Position numbers and translations under genes: made by a program
Source of the DNA: Pomphorhynchus laevis
Lineage: Eukaryota; Acanthocephala; Palaeacanthocephala; Echinorhynchida; Pomphorhynchidae
Assembly: GCA_012934845.2 (NCBI GenBank)
Contig: WNNJ02001180.1
Span: 1 to 64,000 of the forward strand
Direction: 5' to 3'
DNA length: 64,000 nucleotides
Part shown: positions 22,560-32,967 of the stretch, in pieces
How the letters are laid out: the number at the start of each line of letters is the position of its first letter
Numbering within the stretch: position 1 is the stretch's first letter
Notes under the pieces: generated by a model
Seen by the model: only the letters and a program-made list of their open reading frames with translations
What the model was told of the DNA's origin: nothing
The model's database searches: none

Positions 22560-23374
22560 CACTATCCATCAGTTCTCATACTCCAACGTTAATCCTAGCC
22601 GCATTAGATTCCATGAGGATAGAAGAGCCGAGTTTATTTAACACGCTCTCTCCAAGTTGTCGCCCCATTGCTGTCAAATCAAGGAGTTACAGCCGCTTGC
22701 ATTCCGATTTCATCGATCGTGAAGTTCATAGATTATTGCGCGAAAGAATTATTCGTCAGATTCAGTCACCCTGGCAAGCGCAAGTAGTGGTAGTTTCAAA
22801 TCCATCAGGGAAGCAAAGACTTGTGGTGGATTATTCGATGACAATTAATAAGTTCACCGAACTAGATGCATATCCACTTCCCAGGATTGACAGTACTATT
22901 GAACGTATCGCTACGTATACGTTCTTCAGCCGGATTGATTTGACGTCTGCTTATCACCAAGTACCAATGCGAGAGTCAGAGTAGTGTTACACCGCCTTCA
23001 AAGCAATGTGAAAGCTTTACGAATTTAACTGGGTTCCATTTGGATTGACAAATGCCCCGGCCGTCTCTCAGAGAATCATAGTTAATATGATAGAAGCCGA
23101 ATCGCTGAAGGGTACATTTGCATATTTGGATGATATTGTCGTATGCGGTACAGATAAAGGCGATCACAATGTGAACCTACGTCTATTCAAAGATACTATT
23201 GTTAAGTATGGACTAACCTTGAACGAAAGTAAATGTAAGTACGGTCTCACGTCGATTTGTTTGCTCGGATACCTGGTAACACACAATAACATACGACCCG
23301 ACCCTGATAGAACAACAGCTATTACAACCATGGAACAACCTCGGAATGTTACAGACCTTAAAAAAGTTAGATAA
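22505..23374 (+). pseudogene. element B RT, broken and truncated
   Basis: 22505-22984: end of protease (LGHSFLSGFKTV) and RT fingers, with SPWQAQVVVVSNPSGKQRLV, DAYPLPRIDSTI and FFSRIDLTSAYHQVP (motif A). A stop follows RESE. 23045-23374: motif B remnant NAPAVSQRI and motif C FAYLDDIVVCG, so the catalytic YLDD pair is preserved; then the conserved LNESKCKYGLTSICLLGYLV. Sequence ends at KKVR, where the RT connection would begin. Confidence 0.75.
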
Positions 23375-23376
23375 AA

Positions 23377-24300
23377 TAACATACAATTATCAAATACAGA
23401 GACAAAACTACATTATTTGATAAGATCCTTCAACTGATGATATACGTCTTGTGACATTCCCTCAATTCGCCTTGTAATTGTCTGTTTTGAAAGAGTAAAT
23501 TCTTCAACCTTCTCTTCAATATTCTTATTGCCAAGGTATTTTGCAAAGATTTTCAGACATGGCTTTACGATTTCATCTCCATCTGAAATGGATTTTTTTC
23601 TTTTTGCCAAATGCAGAGCAATTTCATATGAGGCTTCTGTCAGTGCCGAGTCTTCCGAAATCGCTTTGATAAAAGCGTTCCGCCTTCCTCTAATTTCTTT
23701 CTTTTTTCAATATATTCTGTTCGTAATATACATGCATTAGCTTATTTTCATTTTCCTCTTTATTTTTATGCCTGAGTTATATAATGCCTTTTAAGATCAT
23801 GCTTTTTATTGTAAGCTAATGCTTCGTCACAGACAATACACAACGGCTTACCTTCGGAACTCTCAATAAATAAGAATTCATTTTTCCATTCTGAATTAAA
23901 TCCACGTTTTAATATACTTTCTGATTCTATTTTACTCATTTAGGCTATACAAATATAAACACAAAATTTAAGTAGTCTTAATTGAGAACAAATACTTTCC
24001 ATACAAATAAAGGATAAGAAAGGGGAAATGAGTAGTATTTTTAGTAGTTTGTTTGCCAAATAAAAAAGCTCTTTTTTGTTAAAAGAATCCACAGATTTTT
24101 CAAATTTTGCCCTTTTCAATCAAAAATGTTGAAAATTATATAACTTTGTTTTCGTCAATCTTTTGGAAATAATTGTAAAATTGAAAATTTTTATTAACAA
24201 CTTCATAAAAAAATCCCGTCTTTATTAAAAAAATAATGCGCCATCGTGCATCGTCCAATGCGCCACATGTGGCGCATGCGTCATGAGTTGGCCACATCTG
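23377..24300 (-). mobile_element. hAT transposon 5' part, GTF2IRD2/ZBED-like
   Basis: The minus strand begins at 24300 with CAGATGTGGCCAACTCATGA, which looks like a hAT terminal repeat and contains further the palindrome GCGCCACATGTGGCGC (24260-24275). A start at 23939 encodes MSKIESESILKRGF, FNSEWKNEFLFIE and GKPLCIVCDEALAYNKKHDL then KRHY, a BED-like zinc finger as at the N-terminus of GTF2IRD2/ZBED-like hAT transposases. Further frames (23610-23413) read MAKRKKSISDG, IFAKYLG and FTLSKQTITRRIEGMSQDV, the following conserved block. The catalytic region is missing. Confidence 0.65.
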
Positions 24301-25890
24301 CTCCAGACGAACTCTTTCAAATAAATATTGGAGTTCTAGATATAGGCCACAGCTGAGCAGGAATAATGCGAGCATTGATCGTCTTAACTCATCTCAGTCT
24401 TTGTATAAGATTATTAAGAAAGAGAAGTTTGTCTGCTGGAGGGATAGAGTACTGGGTTGGATTGGTAACATAAGCGTTGATAAAGTTCTGGAAGAATCAC
24501 TATCCCTACACAATTATGGACCCACTTAAAATCCCCAACCAATCCCAAATTGGGGGACTTACGGAGAAGTAATTTATCTGCCACAGTTATCCTAAACTCT
24601 TGGGGCCGGTTACGAGGAACATCCAGAACCAAATCGCTACTCTCCACTCGTACCAGTCAGCTGTTGACATATAGTCAAAGAAAGGAGGTCGCCATCACTA
24701 TAATTTTAGCCACCCATCCGATATTGCTGGCTTTAACATTAGCCGACGTATATTTTTACCAAATAAAAAATCGATCACGTTTTAAAGATCTGCGGCCCAT
24801 TTTGATTCAGAACTCCCTCATCTTCATTTACAAAAAAGCGCTTGCGCATAAAATCCTCGATCATCTATGTAGGTGAAATTTAATCCCACCAGGTTTTCAT
24901 GGGTTTGTAAAAATTTGCTCTGTCCATTCAGCAATATATGAAGTGCATCGGTTTTGCCAAGACAACAGTCATAAGTTTGCTGTAACTGTTTTTCTTGACT
25001 TTGCTGATTTTGACCGCATCTCCATACCGTTTGTTATATATTCTCTCAGGTCCCTTGGGTTGTTTGCCTGTATTGTTAACAGGGTGGATACTTTGATATA
25101 CACTAAGCGATCATTTTACCAAGATGACCCTGATGCGCGTCAGTTCTCTTAATTACAGGTGTGCCTCAGGGCTCCCCACATTCACCTATTTTTATATTAT
25201 TGTCTAAATTGTATTATTTAAACCTTTTCAACGCAATCAACATTTAGTGGTATACGCTTATGATACCATAACCTTGTTTTCTGGACAAAGGTGCAAATAT
25301 GTAGTATCTGACATAAACCGTTTCTTCATAAGATTAAAAGATCAGTAACCCTCATTCAATCTTCTTATCAATTCTTCTAAATCGCAAGTGGTTGTTTTCC
25401 ATGACGCCTCTACAACAACAAAAAAAGCTTAAAAGACAAGATTAACACTATATTTCCTCTCCTCTATTTTGAATAATCAATCACTTCCTATCTTTACCCA
25501 TCGATTAAGCTACCTTGGGTTCATCATTACCGGTTAAATGATCTGCGGATCATACTTGAATAGATTCAAGAATGTCCTAAGAAGAGCTAGGTGGGCCATG
25601 AAACGGGCCCAACATGTCATTAAGGAGTGTTTAGGTGCGCCTTTGGTGCACCTGGGCAATCTCGGGATTAGTCTTCTTTCCTAGAAGACGTCTCCCAGAG
25701 CAAAGACTAAGATTTCTGAAGCTCCTCATGTCGAGACTACCAACCTTCGTGCGTAACGATTGGGCTATTAGGCGTGGCAGATCCTGAGTGGTTCAATCGT
25801 ACGGCGTTGCGTTTTTGTTTGTTGTGGGACAGTACCCTCTTTCATTAGATTAGAAGACTGCTTGATGAAGAATGGGATGGACTTTAACTT
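24301..25890 (+). mobile_element. LINE-A fragment with RT, decayed
   Basis: Starts abruptly in the ORF2 linker region and runs through RT (FHGFVKICSVHSA, FLDFADFDRISIPF, DDPDARQF, then TACGCTTATGATACC where YADDT should be) to the 3' end near 25890. Motif C is mutated (Asp codons altered). The left edge coincides with the putative hAT end at 24300, suggesting the hAT inserted in the LINE or the reverse. Confidence 0.7.
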
Positions 25891-26109
25891 ATTTGTGTTT
25901 CGATTTATTGTTTCCTTTCATAACAGGTGCATGATTGTAGTTATTAAGAATTCTCGATTCATCTACCTACCAGCATATTTTGTTATATAAGGAAACTTTT
26001 TGTTTGTCAAAAGCACTCAAAAATTATACTCGTTTATTTGCAACAAGCTATTTCGGCGTTATAACTAGCATAAAGATAACGGATGTGGTTCCTCCTTAAG
26101 ATTTCACAG

Positions 26110-26441
26110 ATGACGGGAATTGCTGGACAAATGTGACAACATTAAGTTTCGGAGCTAGGTTTATAGCTACAGTCAACTTAGCAGTAAATGATGTATGCAG
26201 TTTACTGCATACACCGATAGATTATAGAAGGAATTTTAATACGGTGCTAATAACTGCCACTTGCGGCATTATTACGCTAATAGCTGTGATGCAAGATCAT
26301 AAGAATAAAATGAGACCAGTGATGGACATTGAAGAATTAAACGAATATGTTGAATCTCATATGTCCATTGAAGTGCCGGTTTGCGATGAAACTTTGAGAT
26401 ATGGTCGCAGAATGTGTGGAGATAAAAGATTATCGATTTAG
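26110..26441 (+). CDS. orphan exon candidate with one hydrophobic segment
   Basis: An open frame follows a good acceptor (TTTCACAG, ending at 26109) and reads about 110 residues to a stop at 26439-26441: DGNCWTNVTTLSFGARF, an LAVNDVCSLLHTPIDYRRNF stretch, a hydrophobic VLITATCGIITLIAVM segment that could span a membrane, then MDIEELNEYVESH and a Cys-containing end. I do not recognise the family. It may be the terminal exon of a membrane protein, or a decayed gene; no neighbouring exon was identified on the plus strand. Confidence 0.35.
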
Positions 26442-28240
26442 AATCATCATACTTGCAGATAAGAGGTCGGCTAGACATCTGGAAATATCAAATAGTTAAG
26501 TATATGGGTCAATATTATTATTTAACTATACTTGGATTTGGACTACGTGCACCCGTCTAATTTCCAATAAGATCCAACAGATAGACTTTAAACAAAGTTC
26601 GCTTATACAAAATGCCACCAAATACTATCTGGATAACTGGTTGACACGACCATGATATCATCCAAGAATGTGATCTCTTCATTGGAAAGATTTTGATCTG
26701 AGACAAAAGATTCAAGCAGCATCGTAAATAATAGTATTTCTGGAATAAATATTATAATGGTGATAAAAGTTGTCGAGTTCATCGTAGAAATCAAATCCCG
26801 GATGCAGGTTTATTAACATCCGAATTGAGCCGTCGTGAAGACAATTGGTGGAACACTATTCAAATGGCGAATGGCTATATTCGGGCAAAGACCATTTATG
26901 GCAAATCCGAAGCTTGCTGAAATAGGATGGAGTAGTTAACAATGTGATGTATTTTTCAACGGATTTCAACGACTTTCTAGAATTGCGGGTGACGAAAGCG
27001 ATATGTTGTTAAGGCATGCAATCATGATGTCATTGAATAGGATATAAACAAGGATCTATCATCAATAGGGAGTATCGAAACGTGTAGTATACAGTTACTT
27101 GTAGTTTATGCAAGAGAAAACATAGAATCCGAAACTTCAAAGGATTCAAATAATTTATTACTTCTAATAATAATTATTAATAAATAATTAAAATTATTAA
27201 TAAATAATTATTACTTCAAATAATTTATTTATTGAACAAATAATTGACTCTTTATTTCAGTATGCTATTTTTAAAAATAAATGCATATAAATTATAAACA
27301 ATTAATAAAATTTATTAATCCACGATTGTGAAATGTCACAAGAACATGCATCTGTCATATTCACACGATTTTTGTGTCTCCGCAATTAAATTTTTTGTTT
27401 GACATAAACGTCATGAGAAACTCTTTCATTTGCAACATTTTCTGAATGTATGCTCGTAGAATTTATTCTGTACCTGTAATTATTTTTTAGTTTTAAAGTT
27501 AATTCAGTAAGAGAATAGCTAATGTTTACTTATTGATTTTGACTGTTTTGGTTTTCACTGTTTTGATTTTTACTGTTATGATTTTTAATAAATATATTAT
27601 ATATAAATGCATTATAAATGTATTAATATATTTATAAAATACATTTAAAATATTTGTATCTATTACAAATATAAATGTATTTGTAAAAATATATTAAAAT
27701 TTGATTTTAAATAATATAAATATTATTGCTTAATATTTAATTTCGATCAAAGACAATCTTGAAGCTTGTATATACTAAGAAACTCTGAAAAAGATTTTTT
27801 ATTTTCGGCACTTAACAATGATTGATGATTTGTTTGTCTTTTTATATATTTGTTTAGCTTGTGAACACTTTACCTAAAATAGCTGGCGCAGTGCTTTTAT
27901 TCATGTATTCATTTATCAATAATAATGTCTTGTTCAATATTAATATTAAACATTAAAAATATTAATATTTAATATTTAATTTCGATTAAATACTCCGAGT
28001 ATTTAATAAATGTATTACTGTTTATTCCCGCCTATTTATATTCATATTCCTTCAATCAGAATTGAAATAGTGGAGAAAAGTAATATATTTATAACACATA
28101 ACCAGCAATGAAATATCTTGGTTGTACTCTCGATAAGAGTGCTTTAAAATTCTACTCAGGTCTTGGTGATCGAATTATTCGTGATGAATACTATCACCAG
28201 TGTAAATTCCTAGTACATGGATGTGTACTAGAAAGACTTA
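26442..28240. other. non-coding, mostly AT-rich
   Basis: No confident exon. Holds the left copy of the 27226/28817 direct repeat. Short broken frames at 26600-26940 are not assignable. Confidence 0.4.
27226..27325. repeat. direct repeat, left copy
   Basis: TTTATTGAACAAATAATTGA through AATTAATAAAATTTAT recurs with few changes at 28817-28908, about 1.6 kb away in the same orientation and just downstream of the GST stop codon. Confidence 0.65.
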
Positions 28241-28244
28241 TTGG

Positions 28245-28318
28245 GCTGTTTAGGAGTCCTACACTTTAATTCAGTTGTGCAGCAGCCCCTACTGATAAGA
28301 CTCAAAAGTCGAAACAGT
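28245..28318 (+). ncRNA. hammerhead-ribozyme-like motif (type III layout), one core mismatch
   Basis: All pieces of a type III hammerhead occur in order: stem III GCTGT (28245-28249), H17 T28250, stem I TAGG (28251-28254) with CCTA (28288-28291), core CTGATAA (28292-28298), stem II GACT-CAAA-AGTC (28299-28310), GAAA (28311-28314) and stem III ACAGT closing. The canonical core is CUGAUGA, so the conserved G8 is A here, which is expected to inactivate cleavage. Hammerheads are known in Penelope-like elements and some satellites. Probably a decayed ribozyme; chance origin is possible because stems are short. Confidence 0.45.
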
Positions 28319-29042
28319 ATAGAATTAGTTTCTGCTGTTTGAGTCCTCACGATTTCTTAAATGTGCAAACAATATTCGATATTAATTTCATCTAGAGGTA
28401 CAACCTCTTGTTGAAGATCTGTATCCCATTTCATCAACCTGCGACGTAAACATCGATCCTCTCACCCAAAAATTCATACAATCCACCTAATAAAAAGTTT
28501 TAAGATCCAAGCTATAAAATTTTTAAACAATCAATAATTTTTTGTATTGCCATTTTTTATTTCTATATTTTTTATTTTTTCAAATACTGTAAGTTTGTAA
28601 GCAAATATAGCTCTTTATTTCATAATAAATGATTTTTTATTGATTTGATAATATTAAATATTTAATTTTATTAAATATCCCGAGTTTGTAATCGTAAATT
28701 TAAGTCGTCACACATTTTTTAATTTTTTAATGTTAAACTATATGAAACCTTTCTGAGTGCATTGCAAGTGTGAACTTCTTTTACTAAATTATTATTCTTT
28801 CAATATCCTATATTTTTATTTATTGAACAAATAATTGACTCTTTATTTCATTATGCTATTTTGAAAATAAATGCATATAAATTATAAATAATTAATAAAA
28901 TTTATAGATAAATAACGATGCGCTTCGTTTATTACTTTCAATTTAAAATTATGTATTACCACATTGATGATTTTAAGAACAAGATTCCGCAATCACCTAT
29001 TGAGCTAAATGTCTTATGATGTCTCACCGCAATGTGGTATAA
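28319..29042. other. AT-rich region downstream of GST
   Basis: Non-coding; contains the right copy (28817-28908) of the direct repeat first seen at 27226. AATAAA-like strings just below 29043 could serve the GST transcript. Confidence 0.4.
28817..28908. repeat. direct repeat, right copy
   Basis: Pairs with 27226-27325; lies within the expected 3' region of the minus-strand GST gene, so a past duplication of the gene end is one explanation. Confidence 0.65.
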
Positions 29043-29280
29043 TTAACGTGATTTATTACCAAGCACAGAGTAGACTTTATCAACATATTGCTGTGTGACT
29101 ATTGAGTGCCGGCTGTTACTATTTAAATAAGCCTTAAAGGGTTTTGAATTTGACATTCGTTCAAGATATTTGTTGAGCAACGGATACATATTTAACTGTT
29201 CAGGTACATAATCTTTTACGCTTAGTAGTACTTCCAGAAGTCCGATGTCTGCAATGCTCAATCGATCCTCAACTAAATAT
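29043..29280 (-). pseudogene. glutathione S-transferase, C-terminal part of split exon
   Basis: Downstream half of a GST exon cut by the Naiad-type insertion. It reads LVEDRLSIADIGLLEVLL, corresponding to the GST C-terminal 'LVG..LS.ADI.L.E' helix and capping Asp, then a YPLLNKYLERMSN block and the end YVDKVYSVLGN before a TAA at 29043-29045. The pattern is closest to alpha/mu-like cytosolic GSTs, enzymes that conjugate glutathione to electrophiles. With 33317-33707 it would form one continuous exon (KSTNKY then LVEDRL) if the 4.0-kb insertion were absent. Class assignment is tentative. Confidence 0.75.
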
Positions 29281-29415
29281 TAAATCAGCTAACTGAGTCT
29301 ACGTATTGTTATATAATTATAAAATAAACAAAACATAATAATGCTAAATCAAAATTTAATAATTAAATAATAAAATTAATAATTGTTTTTAGATTTTCTA
29401 TAATTTAAATCAAGT

Positions 29416-29446
<31 letters not shown>

Positions 29447-29795
29447 ATTTAAAATAAACGTCATTTTTATGAATTGACTAATAAATAACAGACGTTGTAT
29501 CAGAATAAGAATTAGAGGTCATCAGGAGGAACTGCTATGCTATCAGGTTTCGGCCCCTAACTCCTCTACCCAACATAGCAGCGGGGCCAAATACATGCTA
29601 ATGATGTATTTCCTCTGAAATAACTATCTAGTATCTTATTCTAATGCAAAGTATATTATTTATTATCCATCCATAAAAATTTGCCACTTAAGAGTTTAAA
29701 TTTATTCTTTATATTATTGTGTTGATTTATATATTTTACTATTTTCTGCTTGATGTTATTTTTATAGTAACCTAGTTTAAAATATGTATCTATTA
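29281..29795 (-). repeat. pseudo-LTR / 3' end copy of the Naiad-type element
   Basis: Pairs with 32802-33316 at a constant 3521-base offset. It includes the ORF C-terminus (stop at 29656-29658) and the untranslated tail, which ends CAGTTAGCTGATTTAA on the minus strand. Truncated copies of this tail occur at 1.1, 1.4, 36.1, 38.9, 49.25 and 63 kb. Confidence 0.88.
29532..29588. ncRNA. interlocking inverted repeats (pseudoknot-capable) in the tail
   Basis: CTGCTATG (29532-29539) pairs with CATAGCAG (29574-29581), while GGCCCC (29552-29557) pairs with GGGGCC (29583-29588). The order a-b-a'-b' means both can form only as a pseudoknot; otherwise they are alternative hairpins. The other copy (33053-33109) is the same. 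The block is GC-rich in an otherwise AT-rich tail. Confidence 0.5.
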
Positions 29796-30342
29796 AATTA
29801 TTTAAATGATTTTGAAGAAAGCCAATATTATTACATATTGTTGCAATTCTTAAAATTTCATTATTTAATGTATTATATTTTATATTATATGGTATGCATG
29901 AATGCTCATGCAAAAATATGTTTCTTGTAAATTTAAATATGTCATCTTTACGATATAAATTAATAGTAGTTTTAGTTAATGTTAATTTAATGTTCATATC
30001 TAGATATACACCTTCTTTATCATTAATATTGGTTTTGTTAAGAATAAGGCTTTCTGGATAAATGTGCTCACTAATTGAATAAAAATTATTAGAATTAAAT
30101 ACACATATATCATCAATGTATCGAAACATATATTTTATATATTTATATTGTTTAGATTTAGTTTTTACACAGTTATGAACAAATTCATATTCTATAAAGC
30201 TTAAAAACAAGTCAGCTATAATTGGGCTACTATTACCACCCATTGGAACACCTTTTACTTGTCTAAATATAGATGTCCCTACTTTTAAATAATTTTGATT
30301 TATCAAAATATTTAAGGATTCTATTAATTCAATTTTATCCAT
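29656..30342 (-). pseudogene. Naiad-type RT, palm motifs B-D and C-terminus
   Basis: 228 residues with QVKGVPMGGNSSPIIADLFL (motif B), YIKYMFRYIDDICVFN (motif C, YIDD catalytic pair intact), NKTNINDKEGVYLDM (motif D) and the Penelope-type NIFLHEHSCIPYNIKYN block, ending FKLLSGKFLWMDNK. Separated by a frameshift (one base missing relative to the 40.1 kb copy, near 30355) from the upstream RT segment. Confidence 0.88.
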
Positions 30343-30783
30343 ATATTTATATTTACTTTGATGGTTTAATTTTTGTTAGATAGGCGTTATAATTATTATA
30401 ACATATATATGTATATCTTTTTCCGAATATAAGGTTAATTAATTTTACTAACGCTTCTTTAATATCTACTAAATCTAGATTTGTATAAAGCGTACTAAAA
30501 TCGTATGTATTTATATTTTGAAAATTTATTCCTTTTGTCTGTTCTAAAAATTCTTTTGTAGAATTAATACTGAAATAGTGTTTTATACCAGTATTAATTT
30601 CGATTACCTTGCAATATTTTTTAAAATGTGCTTTAATTACTTTAAGTATTTTATTTATATAGACAGAAAGTGGTTTTAATGTACATTTAAACGCACTACA
30701 TATGAACCTAGGTTTTATTGGATTTTTATGTAATTTTGGATTCCAATATAATATAGGTATAGTTTTATTATCTAATTCAACCT
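30343..30783 (-). pseudogene. Naiad-type RT, fingers and motif A segment
   Basis: Third frame between the two long ORFs. Readable blocks include ILYWNPKLHKNPIKPRFI (RT motif 1/2 of Penelope-like elements), LKPLSVYINKILKVI and YDFSTLYTNLDLVDI (motif A, catalytic Asp present). The related copy at 40177-40461 reads through the first junction without the shift, which shows that the break near 30790 is a lesion of this copy. Confidence 0.85.
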
Positions 30784-32370
30784 TTATACCCTTTTATCCA
30801 TTATAGAACAGTGACTTGTAATAATTGTTTCTAAACTCAACTCACTACGTTCATATGTTGGATTTACATTTAAATCATTAGAATTAACCTCTTTCATTAG
30901 TATATCATAATAAAGCTTTTTGCATATGAAGACAAAGTTATTACTAGCTTTATCAATAGTTGTTATTATATAGTTATCCTTTAATTTAGTAAGTTCTTTA
31001 TACATATCTTTATTAATTTTATCTTTCCTTTTATAATTGTTTGTTATTTTCATTTTATTTTTAATTTTATCAAATATATAATCTTTCCAAATTTTTATCT
31101 TAGATATATTCGAGCTTTCACTATTAATCAGCTTACTAAAGTAATCATTTAAGTTATTATATAACGAACTGTAAATTTTATTTTTGTCGTTGTTGTTATT
31201 TAATCTATATTTATACCCTTTTGATAGCAGCTTTCTTAATTCACAATTTTCAATTAATTCTAGATTATGGGTACATATATGTTCATTTATTTTATCAAAA
31301 CTAAGACTTTTACAATTGCATTCTGTTTCCATTATGTTTCTAATATTATCGTTACATATTGATTTTAATTCTTTATTATAATTACAAATTTTTCGTCCTA
31401 ATGGTGGTAGGAGTTTATACCTTATTTTAGGAATATATTTACTTAAATCTGACCCTATTATTTCTTTACTTTTAGAATTATTTAAAAGTCCGGCTATATT
31501 TATGTTATCTATACATTTATTAATGAAGTTTATGGTTAATGTATATTTTCTATTGTTATTATTTACATTTATTGTATGATTATAGTATTTTGTATTACAA
31601 TAACTGTCTATTATACAACTTAGCCTATCATAGTCGTTAATTAATTTTTGATTTATTGAACATATGATATCTTTAGAAAAACTTCTTATATTTACATAAA
31701 GATCTTTTAGCTTATTATCACTTAAAAGTTGTTTTAACATTTCTAATTGTTCATTTATATACATATCTTTTTTAATATTTTTAACTCTATTTTTCCTATT
31801 CCTTTTATCACCATGACTTCTTGGTTTGCGTTTAACCGGATTATTATAATATAGTTGTTTATTATGTATTATACTACTTCTGCCAATTCCTTGTACCACG
31901 TCATTCAATCCTAATGGGTAAATGGAATTAAGCGTTTTAATCCAAAAATCTTCTTTTTCTAATAGTTTTTGATTTAATATTGAAATGTTTTCTTCGATAA
32001 TATGTTCTAAAATAAATAATTTACAGTTTTTAATATCATGTCCTATTAATCTCATATGTTTATGAAATATAGTTTGACTATTATGCTGTATATTATATAT
32101 GTGTTGCCTAAACCTAGTTTTTAACATTTGATATGTTTTTCCTATATATCGCAATCCACATGTGCATTGTATTAGATACACTACACCTGCGGTATTGCAG
32201 TTACAATTATTATTAATATTTAATGAAAAACATTTGTTTGTCGTATTACTTACGATACAATTATTATTATTTATAACATCACAAACTATACAATTTTTTC
32301 TGTTACATTTAAAAGATCTAAAATTGAAATCACTAGTACTTACGTATTTTTCCAATATTGTTGAGTACAT
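30784..32370 (-). pseudogene. Naiad-type N-terminal GIY-YIG endonuclease and RT N-terminal domain
   Basis: 528 residues. 1-60: cysteine-rich finger, CNRKNCIVC and CNCNTAG, as in Naiad elements. 61-155: GIY-YIG nuclease, with GVVYLIQC (GIY position), GLRYIGKT (YIG), TRFRQHI (catalytic Arg) and LLEKEDFWIKTLNSIYPLG (catalytic Glu and the W.....P.GLN end). About 165-190: basic linker RKPRSHGDKRNRKNR. About 340-410: LLPPLGRKICNYNKELKSI, ECNC and LRKLLSKGYKYR, the conserved region preceding RT in these elements. About 480-500: ITTIDKASNNFVFICKK, RT motif 0/1. A frameshift ends the frame at 30784. The element uses the nuclease to nick target DNA for primed reverse transcription. Confidence 0.88.
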
Positions 32371-32801
32371 GCAACTTTTAAGTCATGATTTTTAACGTTG
32401 CTTTTTCGGTGTCGCCACCTAGTTTAGTTGACTCAGACTAAACTTACAACGGGCCATCCAGCAGCATCTGACAGGGGGCTGCCCTGCTTAAGGCGGTTGC
32501 AGGCTGGAACAAGATCTATAAAGATCTACCACCTTCACTCCACGCGCTACGCGACCTAGCTATTGGCCATTACCTGGTCTCTTAAACGTGATCACGTGAA
32601 GCAGTTTACATTTTAAAGTGTAAACACCTTGGGATGCAAACTTCTCCCTTTTTTAAGAATTAATAATTCATGCTTGTTTGAAAATAAGAAAAAATAATAA
32701 AGTCGTAACCAATAATACATAGTTTCAGTATTTCTGACAGAGGTCATATTACCGGGAAAACAAAGTCCACAGGTCAATAATAACATGTCAGTAGAACAAA
32801 T
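32371..32801 (-). promoter_or_regulatory. GC-rich structured leader of the Naiad-type element
   Basis: Between the ORF start and the upstream pseudo-LTR copy. Markedly GC-richer than surroundings (32430-32600), with hairpin-forming GTTTAGT...ACTAAAC and GTTTACA...TGTAAAC pairs on the minus strand. Likely holds the promoter and/or translation-control structures; no hammerhead core was seen here. Confidence 0.45.
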
Positions 32802-32936
32802 TAAATCAGCTAACTGAGTCTACGTATTGTTATATAATTATAAAATAAACAAAACATAATAATGCTAAATCAAAATTTAATAATTAAATAATAAAATTAA
32901 TAATTGTTTTTAGATTTTCTATAATTTAAATCAAGT

Positions 32937-32967
<31 letters not shown>

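Larger units (their letters stand above)
21425..23374 (+). mobile_element. gypsy-type LTR retrotransposon B, 3'-truncated
   Basis: Begins right after the putative LTR with ATTGGTGACTATGG, a plausible primer-binding region; gag starts at 21434 or shortly before. Gag and protease are uninterrupted; RT is cut by one stop at 22982-22984; the element stops after the RT palm at about 23374, where unrelated hAT sequence begins. RNase H, integrase and the 3' LTR are missing. Confidence 0.75.

Noticed and set aside
29532-29588. HDV-like ribozyme
   Set aside because: Interlocked helices fit topologically, but no P3 helix (intervening segment lacks pairing bases) and no convincing catalytic C region.
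29500-29600. Hammerhead in the Naiad tail: minus strand has GAAAC and CTGATGA
   Set aside because: Order and stems fit none of the three hammerhead permutations; stem III would not close.
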